Of a stretch of DNA of 64,000 bases, positions 44,789 to 53,597 are shown piece by piece (positions within the stretch are counted from its first letter, which is position 1; each line of letters begins with the position of its first letter). Source of the stretch: Polyangium mundeleinium (GTDB lineage: Bacteria > Myxococcota_A > Polyangia > Polyangiales > Polyangiaceae). The position numbers and the translations under genes are program-made. The stretch spans positions 11,254,501-11,318,500 of the forward strand of contig NZ_JAQNDO010000001.1 in the NCBI RefSeq assembly GCF_028369105.1. Reading direction: 5' to 3'. Under the pieces are notes generated by a model. It made no database searches. It was not told the origin of the DNA and saw only the letters and a program-made list of their open reading frames with translations.

Positions 44789-47221
44789 ATGGAAAGCATC
44801 GAAGTCCGGCCCCTCCCCCACCCCTGTCCCGACAAGACGCGCGCCGATCTCGAATGGGATCGGCTGCTCGCGGCGCTCGCCGATCGCGCGGCGAGCGAGG
44901 CTGGCAAGCGCATCGCCCGTGATCTCCCGTTCGCCTCGACACACGAAGGCGTGCGGGTTGCGCTCGGCGAGGTGAAGGAAGCCGTCGACCTCGATCGCAC
45001 GGCTGAGCCCTTGCCCGCGGCCGACGTGCCCTGGGTCGAGGCCGCGCTCGATCGCGCGCGCATCGGCGCGACGCTCGCGAACGAGGAGCTGCGCGCCGTG
45101 GGCCGTTGCCTCGCGGAGGCGGGCCGGCTGCGGCGGTTCCTCGCGGTGCGCAAGCAAAGGCTGCCGCTGCTCTTCCGCGCGTGCTCGACCGATCCGGGCC
45201 TCGACGCGCTCGAGCGCGAGGTGAGCTCCGCCTTCGATCCCGACGGCACGCTCTCCGACCGCGCCTCGCCGCGCCTCGCCGAGCTCCGCGGCGAGCGACG
45301 CAACCTGCGCGATCGCCTCGTCCGCAAGCTCGACGAGATCATGCGCAAGCACGCGGACATCCTGCAGGACACGTACTACACGGAGCGCGACGGCCGGTAC
45401 GTGCTGCCCGTGCGCGCCGACGCGCACGAGCGGTTCCCGGGGATCGTGCACGCGACGAGCGGGAGCGGCGCGACGCTCTTCGTCGAGCCGCGTGTCGTCG
45501 TCGACATGGGCAACCGCCTGAAGATGCTCGAGGCCCTCGTGCAGCACGAGGAGGAGCTCGTCTACGCGGCGCTCAGCGCGAAGATCGGCGGCGAGATCGA
45601 CTCGGTCGCGGCTGCCGTCTTTGCCCTCGCGCACGCGGACGTGCGCGCCGCGGCCGCGCGCCTCGCGAAGGATCTACGCTTCACGTTCCCCGAGGTGCAC
45701 GAGGCCGCATCGGTGGGGGCGATCCACCTCATCGGAGCGCGTCATCCGCTGCTCGCGCTCGACGGCGTCTCCGTCGTCCCGAGTGATCTCGGGATCACGG
45801 CGGGCCACGCGATGATCGTCTCGGGCCCGAACGCGGGCGGCAAGACCGTCGCGCTGAAGACGCTCGGCCTCGCCGCGCTCTGCGTGCGCGCGGGCCTGCC
45901 CGTGCCGGCCGACGAGGGCTCACGCGTCGACGTCTTCGAGGTCGTGCTCACGGACGTCGGCGACGATCAGAGCCTGCACAAGAACCTCTCCACGTTCAGC
46001 GCACACGTGCAGAACCTCGCGCACATCCTCGCGGACACGCGGCCCGGCGCCCTGGTCCTGCTCGACGAACTGGCGGGCGGCACCGATCCGCGCGAAGGCG
46101 AGGCGCTCGCGTCCGCCGTGCTCGACTCGCTCTGCGCGCGCGGCGGCACCGTGGCGACGACGACCCACTACGAGGGCCTCAAGGCGCTCGCGCTCGCCGA
46201 TCCGCGCTTCGAGAACGCCTCCGTCGGCTTCGACATCGCCACAATGAGCCCGACGTTCCGGCTCTCGATGGGCATCCCCGGCGCGTCGAGCGCGCTCGCC
46301 GTGGCGCGCCGCTTCGGCATCCCCGGCACCGTACTCGAGCGCGCCGAGCGCTTCCTCTCCCGCGAGGCCGTACGCTTCGAGGACATGGTCGCGAAGCTCC
46401 AGGCCGAGCGAAATGCGCTCGAAGTCGCGCGCACGTCGGCCGAGCGCGAGGCCGAAATCGCGCGCGACAAACAGCGCGCGATCGACGAGGAGCTCACGCG
46501 CCTCCGCGCCGAGGAACGACGCTTCGTCACCGAAGCCGGCCGCGAGCTGATGGAGTCGATCCGCAAAGCACGGCAGGACATCCGCGACGCCCAGGTGCGT
46601 CTCCGGGCCAAGCCCACGGCCGAGGACCTACGCGCCGCGGCCCGCGCGATCGACGCCGTCGCGCAGAAGACGAGCACCTTCGGCGAGCTCGAACCGACCG
46701 CGCGGGACGAAGGTTTGTCCCGTGGAACCGTCGCGCCGGCTGAGATCCGCGTGGGCACGCGCGTCTACGTCCCGCGCCTGCGCGCCGAAGCCGACGTCGT
46801 CGAGGTCCTCGCGGGCGGCCAGCTCCGCGTCGCCGCCGGTCCCCTCAAGCTCACCACGTCCATCGCGGAGGTGCGCGCGGCGGACGGGGGTTCGTCCGAG
46901 AAAGCCCGCGCGGGCGGCGGCAAAAAGCGCGTCGATTTCGACGCGGCCGCCGATCCGGACGTCCCCATCCAGACGAGCGAGAACTCCGTCGATCTCCGCG
47001 GCCTCCGCGCGCACGAGGCCGTCGGCATGGCCGAGCAGTTCCTCGATCGCTCCGTCGGCGCGGGCCGCCGCGTGGCGTTCCTGATCCACGGCCACGGCAA
47101 AGGTGCCTTGCGCGACGCCGTGCGGGACGCGATGCGCCAGAGCCCCTACGTCTCGCGCCTCCGCCCCGGCGAACCTCGCGAGGGCGGAGACGGCGTCACG
47201 GTCGTCTGGCTCCGCGCTTAG
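44789..47221 (+). CDS. mutS2: MutS2 family protein with Smr endonuclease domain
   Basis: This 810-residue protein has the MutS core ATPase (Walker A SGPNAGGKTV at 345-353, LVLLDELAGGTDPREGEAL) and lacks the mismatch-recognition domain, the MutS2 pattern. It has a long coiled coil (about 525-620, LQAERNALEVARTSAEREAE), a KOW-like segment and the C-terminal Smr domain with VDLRGL and HGHGKGALRDAVR. Bacterial MutS2 suppresses recombination or rescues collided ribosomes. The ATG follows the sigma-54 activator stop with no gap, so the two are probably co-transcribed. Its 3' end overlaps convergent nusB by 26 bases. Confidence 0.95.
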   Translation: MESIEVRPLPHPCPDKTRADLEWDRLLAALADRAASEAGKRIARDLPFASTHEGVRVALGEVKEAVDLDRTAEPLPAADVPWVEAALDRARIGATLANEELRAVGRCLAEAGRLRRFLAVRKQRLPLLFRACSTDPGLDALEREVSSAFDPDGTLSDRASPRLAELRGERRNLRDRLVRKLDEIMRKHADILQDTYYTERDGRYVLPVRADAHERFPGIVHATSGSGATLFVEPRVVVDMGNRLKMLEALVQHEEELVYAALSAKIGGEIDSVAAAVFALAHADVRAAAARLAKDLRFTFPEVHEAASVGAIHLIGARHPLLALDGVSVVPSDLGITAGHAMIVSGPNAGGKTVALKTLGLAALCVRAGLPVPADEGSRVDVFEVVLTDVGDDQSLHKNLSTFSAHVQNLAHILADTRPGALVLLDELAGGTDPREGEALASAVLDSLCARGGTVATTTHYEGLKALALADPRFENASVGFDIATMSPTFRLSMGIPGASSALAVARRFGIPGTVLERAERFLSREAVRFEDMVAKLQAERNALEVARTSAEREAEIARDKQRAIDEELTRLRAEERRFVTEAGRELMESIRKARQDIRDAQVRLRAKPTAEDLRAAARAIDAVAQKTSTFGELEPTARDEGLSRGTVAPAEIRVGTRVYVPRLRAEADVVEVLAGGQLRVAAGPLKLTTSIAEVRAADGGSSEKARAGGGKKRVDFDAAADPDVPIQTSENSVDLRGLRAHEAVGMAEQFLDRSVGAGRRVAFLIHGHGKGALRDAVRDAMRQSPYVSRLRPGEPREGGDGVTVVWLRA

Positions 47222-47717
47222 CGGGCCGGTTTCCACCACCGCCACCGCCGCCACCGCCGCCCTTGCCGCCGGGCGCGGCCGCCTTGTTCGCGGCCGCGCG
47301 ATCACGATCGACGCGGCCGAGATCCTCCGCGACCCGATCGAGCACGCCGTTCACGAACGCCGACGAGTCCTCGCTCCCGAAGCGCTTGGCGAGCTCCACC
47401 GACTCGTCGAGGATGACCGCACGCGGCACGTCCCCGCCGTTCATGAGCTCCCACGCGCCGAGGCGCAGCACGTTCCGATCGACCCGCGCCATCCGCTCGA
47501 GTCGCCAGTTCACACTCGCCTTGCGGATCGTCTCGTCGACCTTCTTGAGGTCCTTCTCGACGCCTCGCACGATCTGGTCGGCGTACTCCCGACCTTCCGG
47601 ATCTCCTGGCGTCAGACGCCAGTAGTGCATGATCACGCGCTCGGCCGAGCCAGTGCCCTGCTCAAGCGCGAACAACATTTGCAGCGCGGCCTCGCGGCCG
47701 GTCGACCGAGCGCCCAT
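47196..47717 (-). CDS. nusB: transcription antitermination factor NusB
   Basis: NusB binds boxA RNA with NusE to promote antitermination of rRNA operons. This 173-residue protein has GREAALQMLFALEQGTGS at the N-terminus and the C-terminal family block AILDESVELAKRFGSEDSSAFVNGVLDRV. A low-complexity tail (a run of Gly, then NRPAKRGARRP) extends about 30 residues beyond the E. coli protein. It is the last gene of the rne-PilZ-rib unit, 18 bases after ribH; ribH-nusB adjacency is a widely conserved arrangement. Confidence 0.95.
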   Translation of the reverse strand: MGARSTGREAALQMLFALEQGTGSAERVIMHYWRLTPGDPEGREYADQIVRGVEKDLKKVDETIRKASVNWRLERMARVDRNVLRLGAWELMNGGDVPRAVILDESVELAKRFGSEDSSAFVNGVLDRVAEDLGRVDRDRAAANKAAAPGGKGGGGGGGGGGNRPAKRGARRP

Positions 47718-47735
47718 GGTCCCGAGAGCTTTCGT

Positions 47736-48242
47736 TCAGAGCCTGGCGCCGTCGAGGGCCGAGGCGAGCGAGACCATCTCGATCGCGCTCACGGCGGCCT
47801 CCCAGCCCTTGTTACCAGCCTTCGTCCCGGCGCGCTCGACCGCCTGCTCGATCGTGTCGGTCGTCAGGACGCCGAACGTCACGGGCACGCCCGTCTGCAA
47901 GGAGACCTGCGCGATCCCCTTCGTCACCTCGGACGCCACGTAGTCGAAGTGCGGCGTCGATCCGCGGATCACCGCGCCGAGCGCCACGATCGCGCTCACG
48001 CTGCGCTTCTCCGCGAGCCTGCGGACGACGACGGGGATCTCCCACGCGCCCGGCACGCGCACGATCGTCACGTCCGACGTCAAACCACCGTGCCGCACAA
48101 TCGCGTCGAGCGCGCCCTCGACCAGCCTGTCGACGATGAAGTGGTTGAACCGGCTCACGACGAGGGCGAACTTCGCCCCCGACGGGACGACCAGGTGGCC
48201 CTCGACCGTGCGCGGAGCGCCGCGCTCTCCGTTGGTGCTCAT
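47736..48242 (-). CDS. ribH: 6,7-dimethyl-8-ribityllumazine synthase
   Basis: RibH condenses 5-amino-6-ribitylaminouracil with 3,4-dihydroxy-2-butanone 4-phosphate, the penultimate step of riboflavin synthesis, as an icosahedral or pentameric shell. This 168-residue protein has [57 protein letters not shown] and the C-terminal [13 protein letters not shown]. All substrate-binding segments are intact. It lies 10 bases after ribBX in the riboflavin operon. Confidence 0.96.
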   Translation of the reverse strand: MSTNGERGAPRTVEGHLVVPSGAKFALVVSRFNHFIVDRLVEGALDAIVRHGGLTSDVTIVRVPGAWEIPVVVRRLAEKRSVSAIVALGAVIRGSTPHFDYVASEVTKGIAQVSLQTGVPVTFGVLTTDTIEQAVERAGTKAGNKGWEAAVSAIEMVSLASALDGARL

Positions 48243-48252
48243 CCGAATTTCC

Positions 48253-49407
48253 TCAAGCCTCGCCCTGCATCGACACGAGCGGCACGCGCTCGACCACCTC
48301 GAGCCCGAACCCGTCGAGCCCCGCGATCTTCGTCTGGCTGTTCGTCAGAAGCCGCAGCTTCTGGCAGCCGAGATCGGCGAGCACCTGCGCGCCGAGCCCG
48401 AACTCTCGCAGCGCCTGCTGCGGCGCACGCGTCTCCTGCGTCGTCGTGCGGCCCTTCGCTTCGAGCTCGGCCGCGAGATCGAGCCGCGGCGGGATGTAGA
48501 CCACCACGCCCTCGCCCGCCTTCTCGATCAACGAGATCGCCTCGCGCAGGTTCGACCCGCCCTCGAACGGCGTCGAGCTGAAGAGGTCGGCCACGAGCGC
48601 GCCCGAATGCATGCGGCAAAGCGTGGGCTTCGTGCCGTCCACGGTGCCCTTCACGAGCGTGAGAAACTGCCGCGCCTCGCCGATGATCTCGTAGACCACC
48701 GCCGTCCACGTCGTGCTCGTCAGATCGAGCCGGATCTCTCGCTCCGACACACGACGCACGAGCCGCTCGGTCTGGAGGCGGTACTGAATGAGGTCGGCCA
48801 CCGACAGGATCACGAGCTCGTGCTGAGCCGCGAACCGCTCGAGGTCCGGCATCCGCGCCATCGTGCCGTCGTCGTTCATGATCTCGCAGATCACGCCCGC
48901 GGCCCGGAGCCCCGCGAGCCGGGCGAGATCCACGGAGCCCTCGGTTTGTCCCGTCCGAACCAGCACGCCGCCGCGCCGCGCGCGCAGGGGGAACACGTGC
49001 CCCGGCGTGACGAGGTCGGTGGGCCGTGCGTCCGGCTGGATCGCGACCTGGATCGTCCTCGCACGATCGGCCGCGCTGATGCCCGTGGTCACGCCCGTGC
49101 GCGCCTCGATGCTCACGGTGAACGCCGTCCCGAGGGGCGGACCGCCGCGCCCCGGGGCGCTCATCATCGGCAGCTCGAGCCGATCGACCTGCTCCTCTTC
49201 GAGCGTCAGACAGATGAGGCCACGGCCGTGCTTGGCCATGAAGTTGATTGCCTCCGGCGACACGCGCTCGGCGGCCATGCAGAGGTCGCCCTCGTTCTCG
49301 CGGTCCTCGTCGTCGACGAGGATCACCATCCGACCGCTCCGGATCTCATCGAGCGCGCGGTTCACACGGCTGAGGACGGCAGAGTCGATCGTCAGTCGAT
49401 GCGGCAT
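48253..49407 (-). CDS. ribB: 3,4-dihydroxy-2-butanone 4-phosphate synthase fused to degenerate GTP cyclohydrolase II-like domain (RibBX)
   Basis: The N-terminal domain (1-205) is an intact DHBP synthase: [38 protein letters not shown] and [13 protein letters not shown]. The C-terminal domain keeps the cyclohydrolase II fold ([27 protein letters not shown]). The catalytic zinc region, normally HSECLTGD followed by CDC, reads [19 protein letters not shown], with all three zinc Cys gone. This matches RibBX-type hybrids, in which only DHBP synthesis remains, so GTP cyclohydrolase II must be encoded elsewhere. The start is ATG 49407; an upstream ATG at 49527 would overlap ribE by 71 bases. Confidence 0.92.
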   Translation of the reverse strand: MPHRLTIDSAVLSRVNRALDEIRSGRMVILVDDEDRENEGDLCMAAERVSPEAINFMAKHGRGLICLTLEEEQVDRLELPMMSAPGRGGPPLGTAFTVSIEARTGVTTGISAADRARTIQVAIQPDARPTDLVTPGHVFPLRARRGGVLVRTGQTEGSVDLARLAGLRAAGVICEIMNDDGTMARMPDLERFAAQHELVILSVADLIQYRLQTERLVRRVSEREIRLDLTSTTWTAVVYEIIGEARQFLTLVKGTVDGTKPTLCRMHSGALVADLFSSTPFEGGSNLREAISLIEKAGEGVVVYIPPRLDLAAELEAKGRTTTQETRAPQQALREFGLGAQVLADLGCQKLRLLTNSQTKIAGLDGFGLEVVERVPLVSMQGEA

Positions 49408-49456
49408 GGTGCCCCCGCCCTTCTCGCTCGCGCGCGGGTTGGAAGTGGCGAGCTCA

Positions 49457-50197
49457 TCAAAGGAATCCCCCCGATCGGAGCTTCGCGAGGAGGCGTTCGT
49501 CCCTGGATTCGTGGTGGTGGTGCTCATCGTTTTCTGCGACCTCTCCTCCCCACCCCGGCGCCTCTTCCGACGAAGACGTAGCGCGCGCTCCGCTCGCGAT
49601 CGAAAGCTGGCGCGCCACGTAGCGCGCGAGCACATCGACTTCAAGATTCACGGCCTGCCCCGGCCGAAGATCGCCGAGGTTCGTCCGCCCGAGCGTGTGC
49701 GGCACGAGCATGACCTCGAACACGACCCGTGACGAGCGCCCCTTCCCCTGATCCGTCACCCGGTTGATCGTCAGGCTCACGCCGTCGATCGCCACCGAGC
49801 CCTTGTCGGCCAGGTACGGCGCCAATCCGCCGTCGGCCTCGACTACGAGCCGCGTCGCGTCCCCGCTCGGCGCTCGCTCGCTCACGCGCCCGATGCCGTC
49901 CACATGCCCGAGCACCATGTGCCCGCCCATGCGCCCACCGAGCTTCATCGCTCGTTCGAGGTGCACACGCGCGCCTACCATGAGCGCGCCGAGCGTCGTC
50001 CGATCGAGCGTCTCCGAGGACATGTCGCACTCGAACCCGGCCTTTCGGATCCGATCCACCGTCAGGCACGCGCCGTTCACGCTGATCGACTCGCCGAGCT
50101 CCAGCGGCCCGAGCGAGCACTCGATGAACGCGCGCGCGACGGGGCTGCCGGCCCTCTGCCGGAGGATCCCGATGGTCTCGACGAGGCCTGTGAACAT
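49457..50197 (-). CDS. ribE: riboflavin synthase alpha subunit
   Basis: RibE dismutates two lumazine molecules to riboflavin. The protein starts with the invariant MFTGLVETIG and shows two lumazine-binding repeats with SISVNGACLTV and GSVAIDGVSLTIN, plus GGHMVLGHVDG. At 246 residues it is about 40 longer than usual because of a disordered His/Glu-rich C-terminal tail (ENDEHHHHESRDERLL). The tail may partly reflect read-through into the space before ribBX. It follows the PilZ gene by 23 bases. Confidence 0.95.
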   Translation of the reverse strand: MFTGLVETIGILRQRAGSPVARAFIECSLGPLELGESISVNGACLTVDRIRKAGFECDMSSETLDRTTLGALMVGARVHLERAMKLGGRMGGHMVLGHVDGIGRVSERAPSGDATRLVVEADGGLAPYLADKGSVAIDGVSLTINRVTDQGKGRSSRVVFEVMLVPHTLGRTNLGDLRPGQAVNLEVDVLARYVARQLSIASGARATSSSEEAPGWGGEVAENDEHHHHESRDERLLAKLRSGGFL

Positions 50198-50220
50198 CCT
50201 CTTCGGCTCGATCCGAGGGC

Positions 50221-50565
50221 TTACTCTTTGTTTGCCTGCGCGGCGAGCAACCGATCGACGATCCGCTTCGCCTCGTCGCCGAGCTCCGTGAACACGACGC
50301 CCATGCCGGGCGGGTCGTCGTGGACGCGCACCACCTCGCCGACGCCCTCGATCGTCTCGATGTCGTCCATGATCACGGTGAAGCGCAGGTTGACCTTGGT
50401 GCCGACCTCGAGCGGGGTCTTCGAGCGGACGAACACACCCGTGCGGGAGATGTTCGACACGTACTCGTTGATGAACGAGTCGTAGCTCTCGAACTCCTTG
50501 TTGATGGTGACGCGCTCGTCCTTGCGCGGGCCAAGTTCAACAGGAGGACGGTCGCTCTCGCTCAT
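50221..50565 (-). CDS. PilZ domain protein, probable c-di-GMP receptor
   Basis: This 114-residue single-domain protein has the c-di-GMP elements of PilZ: a basic stretch ELGPRKDERV near the N-terminus and the second motif NISRTGVFVRS (NxSxxG). KTPLEVGTKVNLRF and DDPPGMGVVFTELGDEAKR follow. Its form matches the small PilZ proteins described in myxobacteria (TIGR02266-type). It lies 8 bases after the RNase gene and 23 before ribE, so it is embedded in a housekeeping operon. The N-terminal Arg spacing is not a perfect RxxxR, so ligand binding is likely but not certain. Confidence 0.88.
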   Translation of the reverse strand: MSESDRPPVELGPRKDERVTINKEFESYDSFINEYVSNISRTGVFVRSKTPLEVGTKVNLRFTVIMDDIETIEGVGEVVRVHDDPPGMGVVFTELGDEAKRIVDRLLAAQANKE

Positions 50566-50573
50566 GCGTCACC

Positions 50574-52799
50574 TCATCTGCCCAGCAGGTCGAACTGTTC
50601 GAGGTGGTATTCCTTGCGGGGAACGAGCTCGATCCGGCGCGTGAAGAGGCGCTCGGCCTCTTGCACGGCGACGCGCTCGTCGTTCTTCAGAAGGTCGACG
50701 ACCGCCGGGTGCGCGTTGACGATCACCACGTACCCCGGCAGGTTCATACGCTCGCGCCGGATCTGCCGCAGAATTTCGTACGCGATGCTCTGCTTCGACT
50801 GGAGCTGCCCGGTACCGTCGCAGTAGAAGCACGGCTCGAGCATGATGCGCCCGAGGCTCTCCCGCGTGCGCTTGCGGGTCATCTCGATGAGCCCGAGCTC
50901 CGAGATCCGGTTGAACGTGGTCTTGGCCTTGTCCCGTGACAGGAGCTCCTCCAGGCGCTTGCGCACCTTCTCGCGGTTGCCCGCGCGCTCCATGTCGATG
51001 AGGTCGAGGATGATCAGGCCGCCGATGTTCCGGAACCGGAGCTGGTAGGCGATCTCCTCGACCGCCTCCAGGTTCGTCGTGAGGATCGTCTCTTCGAGAT
51101 CACGCGATCCTTTGCCCACGAACTTTCCGGTGTTCACGTCGATCGCCGTGAGCGCCTCGGCCTGGTCGATGATCAGGTGGCCACCCGAGGGCAGCGGGAC
51201 CTTGCGCGACAAGGCGCGCTGGATCTCGTCCTCGATGCCGTACGCGTCGAAGATCGGCTCCTCGCCCTCGTAGAGCTCCACGGCGTCCACGCGCTCCGGC
51301 ATGAACATCTCCATGAAGCGCTTCAGCCGGACGTACTCCTCGCGGCTGTCGATCACGATCTTCTCGATGTCGTCCGTGAACAGATCACGCGCCGTCTTCA
51401 GCACGAGATCGAGCTCCGTGTAGAGGCACGCCGGCCCCCGCACGACGCTCTCGCGCTTCTTCACGACCTCGCCCCAGAGCCGCACGAGGTAACCGACGTC
51501 CGACTTGAGCTGCTTCTTCGTCAGCCCCTCGGCCACCGTGCGCACGATGAGCCCGCCCTGCGGCGGCTTCATCGACTCGATCGCCTCGCGCAGCCGCGAG
51601 CGCTCCTTCTCGGAGCCGATGCGCTTCGAGATGCCCACGTGATCGACCGTCGGCAGGTACACGACGTAGCGACCCGGCAGCGAGACGTGGCTCGTCACGC
51701 GCGCGCCCTTCGTCCCGATCGGCTCCTTCGAGACCTGCACGAGGACCTCCTGGCCCTCGCGGATCACCTCGCGGATCGGCGTCGTCTTCGAGACGCGCAT
51801 CGGCTCGTGGTGGCTGCCGTGCGCTCGTTTCGTGGTCGTACGATCGCCCCCGCGATCACGACCTCCGCGGCCTCCATCCCGGCCGCGCCCCTTCTCGCTG
51901 CGGTCGCGGCTGCGCCCTTCCTTCGGCGCACGCGACGTCTCGCGAGCGGCCTCCTTGGGCGCTTCCTTCACCGCCACCACCACCGCAGGCGCTGCGGCCT
52001 CCGGCCGACGATCGCGGGTTCGTCCGGACCGACGCACGCGTCCACGTTGCCCACGACCACGTCGTGAGCGCCCGCCGCGCGGCTCCGTCGGCGAGGTCTC
52101 GCCTTCGCCGGTCGCGCCTTCGACCTTCACCTCGGCCGCCTGCGCCTCCGCGCCTTCCTCGGCCTGCGCTGCGTCCTCTTGCTCCTCGGACTCCGCGCTC
52201 GCTTCGGTCGCCTCGACGGGCTCGACGTCGCCATCGTCTTCCGACGCCGTCGCATCGTCCGCACCTTCCTCGGCGCGCGCCTCGTCCGCGGCGAGCTCCT
52301 CCGAGGCCGGTTCGTCCGACGCTGGCCCTTCGCTGCTCTGCGCCTCGACGGCTTGCTCGTCCTCGGCCTCTTCGTAGACCTCTTCGCCGCTCGGCTCGGC
52401 CATCACGTCGAGCGCGGTCGGCAGCGAGATCGACACGTCGCGCTCGGTGCGCAGCGGCTCTTCGGGCACGTGCGCCGTGATCTCGGGCGGTACGTGCGCC
52501 GGACGTTCTTCTTCTTCGTGTGGCGTGCCGTGCGTGTGCCGACCCGCGAGGTACGCGTCGAAGTCATCCGGACGGATCAGATCCTCGACGTGCAGGAAGG
52601 CCGCGCGTTCGAGCCCGATGTCGATGAACGCGGCCTGCATGCCCGGGAGAACACGGCTGACCCTACCGAGATAGATGTTCCCGAGGGTCCCCTTCTGCGC
52701 ATCTCGCTCGATGTGCAGCTCGGCGATGATCCCGTTTTCGATGAGGGCGACTCGCGTCTCGCGGATGTCGACGTTGATGACGAGGAGATTCTTACCCAT
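50574..52799 (-). CDS. ribonuclease E/G family protein with large insert in the S1 domain
   Basis: This 741-residue protein (start MGKNLLVINVD at 52799) is an RNase E/G endonuclease. The first half of the S1 domain is at 36-74 (TLGNIYLGRVSRVLPGMQAA) and the second half resumes near 338 (REGQEVLVQVSKEPIGTKGA). Between them lie about 260 residues: first very acidic, then Arg/Gly-rich and basic. The DNase-I-like catalytic part has the metal Asp residues in TAIDVNTGKFVGKGSRDLEE and LIILDLIDMERAG. The zinc-link CFYCDGTG replaces CPxCxGxG. It ends soon after, like RNase G, without a C-terminal degradosome scaffold. It heads the six-gene run to nusB. Confidence 0.92.
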   Translation of the reverse strand: MGKNLLVINVDIRETRVALIENGIIAELHIERDAQKGTLGNIYLGRVSRVLPGMQAAFIDIGLERAAFLHVEDLIRPDDFDAYLAGRHTHGTPHEEEERPAHVPPEITAHVPEEPLRTERDVSISLPTALDVMAEPSGEEVYEEAEDEQAVEAQSSEGPASDEPASEELAADEARAEEGADDATASEDDGDVEPVEATEASAESEEQEDAAQAEEGAEAQAAEVKVEGATGEGETSPTEPRGGRSRRGRGQRGRVRRSGRTRDRRPEAAAPAVVVAVKEAPKEAARETSRAPKEGRSRDRSEKGRGRDGGRGGRDRGGDRTTTKRAHGSHHEPMRVSKTTPIREVIREGQEVLVQVSKEPIGTKGARVTSHVSLPGRYVVYLPTVDHVGISKRIGSEKERSRLREAIESMKPPQGGLIVRTVAEGLTKKQLKSDVGYLVRLWGEVVKKRESVVRGPACLYTELDLVLKTARDLFTDDIEKIVIDSREEYVRLKRFMEMFMPERVDAVELYEGEEPIFDAYGIEDEIQRALSRKVPLPSGGHLIIDQAEALTAIDVNTGKFVGKGSRDLEETILTTNLEAVEEIAYQLRFRNIGGLIILDLIDMERAGNREKVRKRLEELLSRDKAKTTFNRISELGLIEMTRKRTRESLGRIMLEPCFYCDGTGQLQSKQSIAYEILRQIRRERMNLPGYVVIVNAHPAVVDLLKNDERVAVQEAERLFTRRIELVPRKEYHLEQFDLLGR

Positions 52800-53033
52800 G
52801 CCCACTGGAGCGCCCTTACCGCGCCGCGAGCGAAGGGTTACCACGACAAGCCCGGGCCATGAAGCCGATTGGCTCGCCTTTCGTTCTGGGCTCGTCCTTC
52901 ATGACGGACCCGCGCTTCGCCGGTGCCCCCCGCGGCACGACCGAGCGCCGCCGGAGCGGGGCGCGGGTCGGGCCGGCCGAACCGCGGAAGTGCCGGAAAA
53001 GAGGAAGGTTTCAGCCTCGCTGCGGGGCCTTTC
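52800..53033. promoter_or_regulatory. region upstream of the rne-PilZ-rib-nusB unit
   Basis: The 234 bases between this operon start and the stop of the Cys-rich lipoprotein gene must carry the operon promoter. CATGAAG (52858-52864) and CTTCATG (52897-52903) form an inverted repeat with a long loop. I looked for an FMN riboswitch (RFN element) and see none here or before ribE. Confidence 0.4.
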
Positions 53034-53501
53034 TCACGGACAGAGGCTCGCGCTGTCGGAGCAAGAGGTCGCGCAGGAGTCGCAGATGATGCAGGTCACG
53101 AGCGTGTTGTACCGCTCGGCACCGAGGGGGTTTCCCATGGCACACCCGCTCTGGCAGCCGACGTCATCCTCGCAGCCGGCCATGCACATGTTGAATTCGA
53201 CACAGGATTTGTCGCCGAAGCAGCCCTCGTAGGCCATGAGACACGGGCCCTTCACCGCGCATCCCGTGCAGCCGCGGCTGTAATCGCCGCACAAAACGAG
53301 TTCGTCGCAGCTCTTGGGCGGATAGGCCGAAGCATCGGCCCCCGCGTCGCCCCCGCCGCCGGTGCCGACGCTGGCGGCGACCGACGTCGCCATACCTCCG
53401 GCGCCCCCGCTTCCTTCGGAAAATTCCCCCCCCTCGTCACCATGCGAGCAGGCCAGGAGGAACACGAGCGCCGCCCCGAAAATGCCGTTCCGTTGCGCCA
53501 T
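53034..53501 (-). CDS. Cys-rich lipoprotein (paralogue A)
   Basis: This 155-residue protein has a lipobox FLLAC (Cys18), a Gly/Ala/Ser-rich linker, then about 100 residues with 16 Cys (ELVLCGDYSRGCTGCAVKG, MCMAGCEDDVGCQSGCAMG). Its C-terminus YNTLVTCIICDSCATSCSDS matches the next gene downstream on the map (YNAVAVCLICDNCPSACAQQ), so the two are a diverged tandem pair. It is exported and probably disulfide-rich. The function is unknown. Confidence 0.8.
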   Translation of the reverse strand: MAQRNGIFGAALVFLLACSHGDEGGEFSEGSGGAGGMATSVAASVGTGGGGDAGADASAYPPKSCDELVLCGDYSRGCTGCAVKGPCLMAYEGCFGDKSCVEFNMCMAGCEDDVGCQSGCAMGNPLGAERYNTLVTCIICDSCATSCSDSASLCP

Positions 53502-53597
53502 AAGTGCAACGGATCAACGTACTTCGGGGCGGTTCCCCGCGAAAGGGCGACACCGACCTACATGGACAATGTCCGTCCGACTGTGCCGGTGGTCAGG

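Noticed and set aside
48253-49407. Bifunctional RibBA call
   Set aside because: The cyclohydrolase zinc cysteines are absent, so only the DHBP synthase activity is supported.
49408-50220. FMN riboswitch for the rib genes
   Set aside because: Neither the short gap before ribE nor the region before the RNase gene shows the conserved RFN stems and loops.
53557-53575. GGACAATGTCC palindrome in the gap between the Cys-rich lipoprotein genes
   Set aside because: Only an 11-base dyad with 5-base arms; too short to separate from chance without a second copy.
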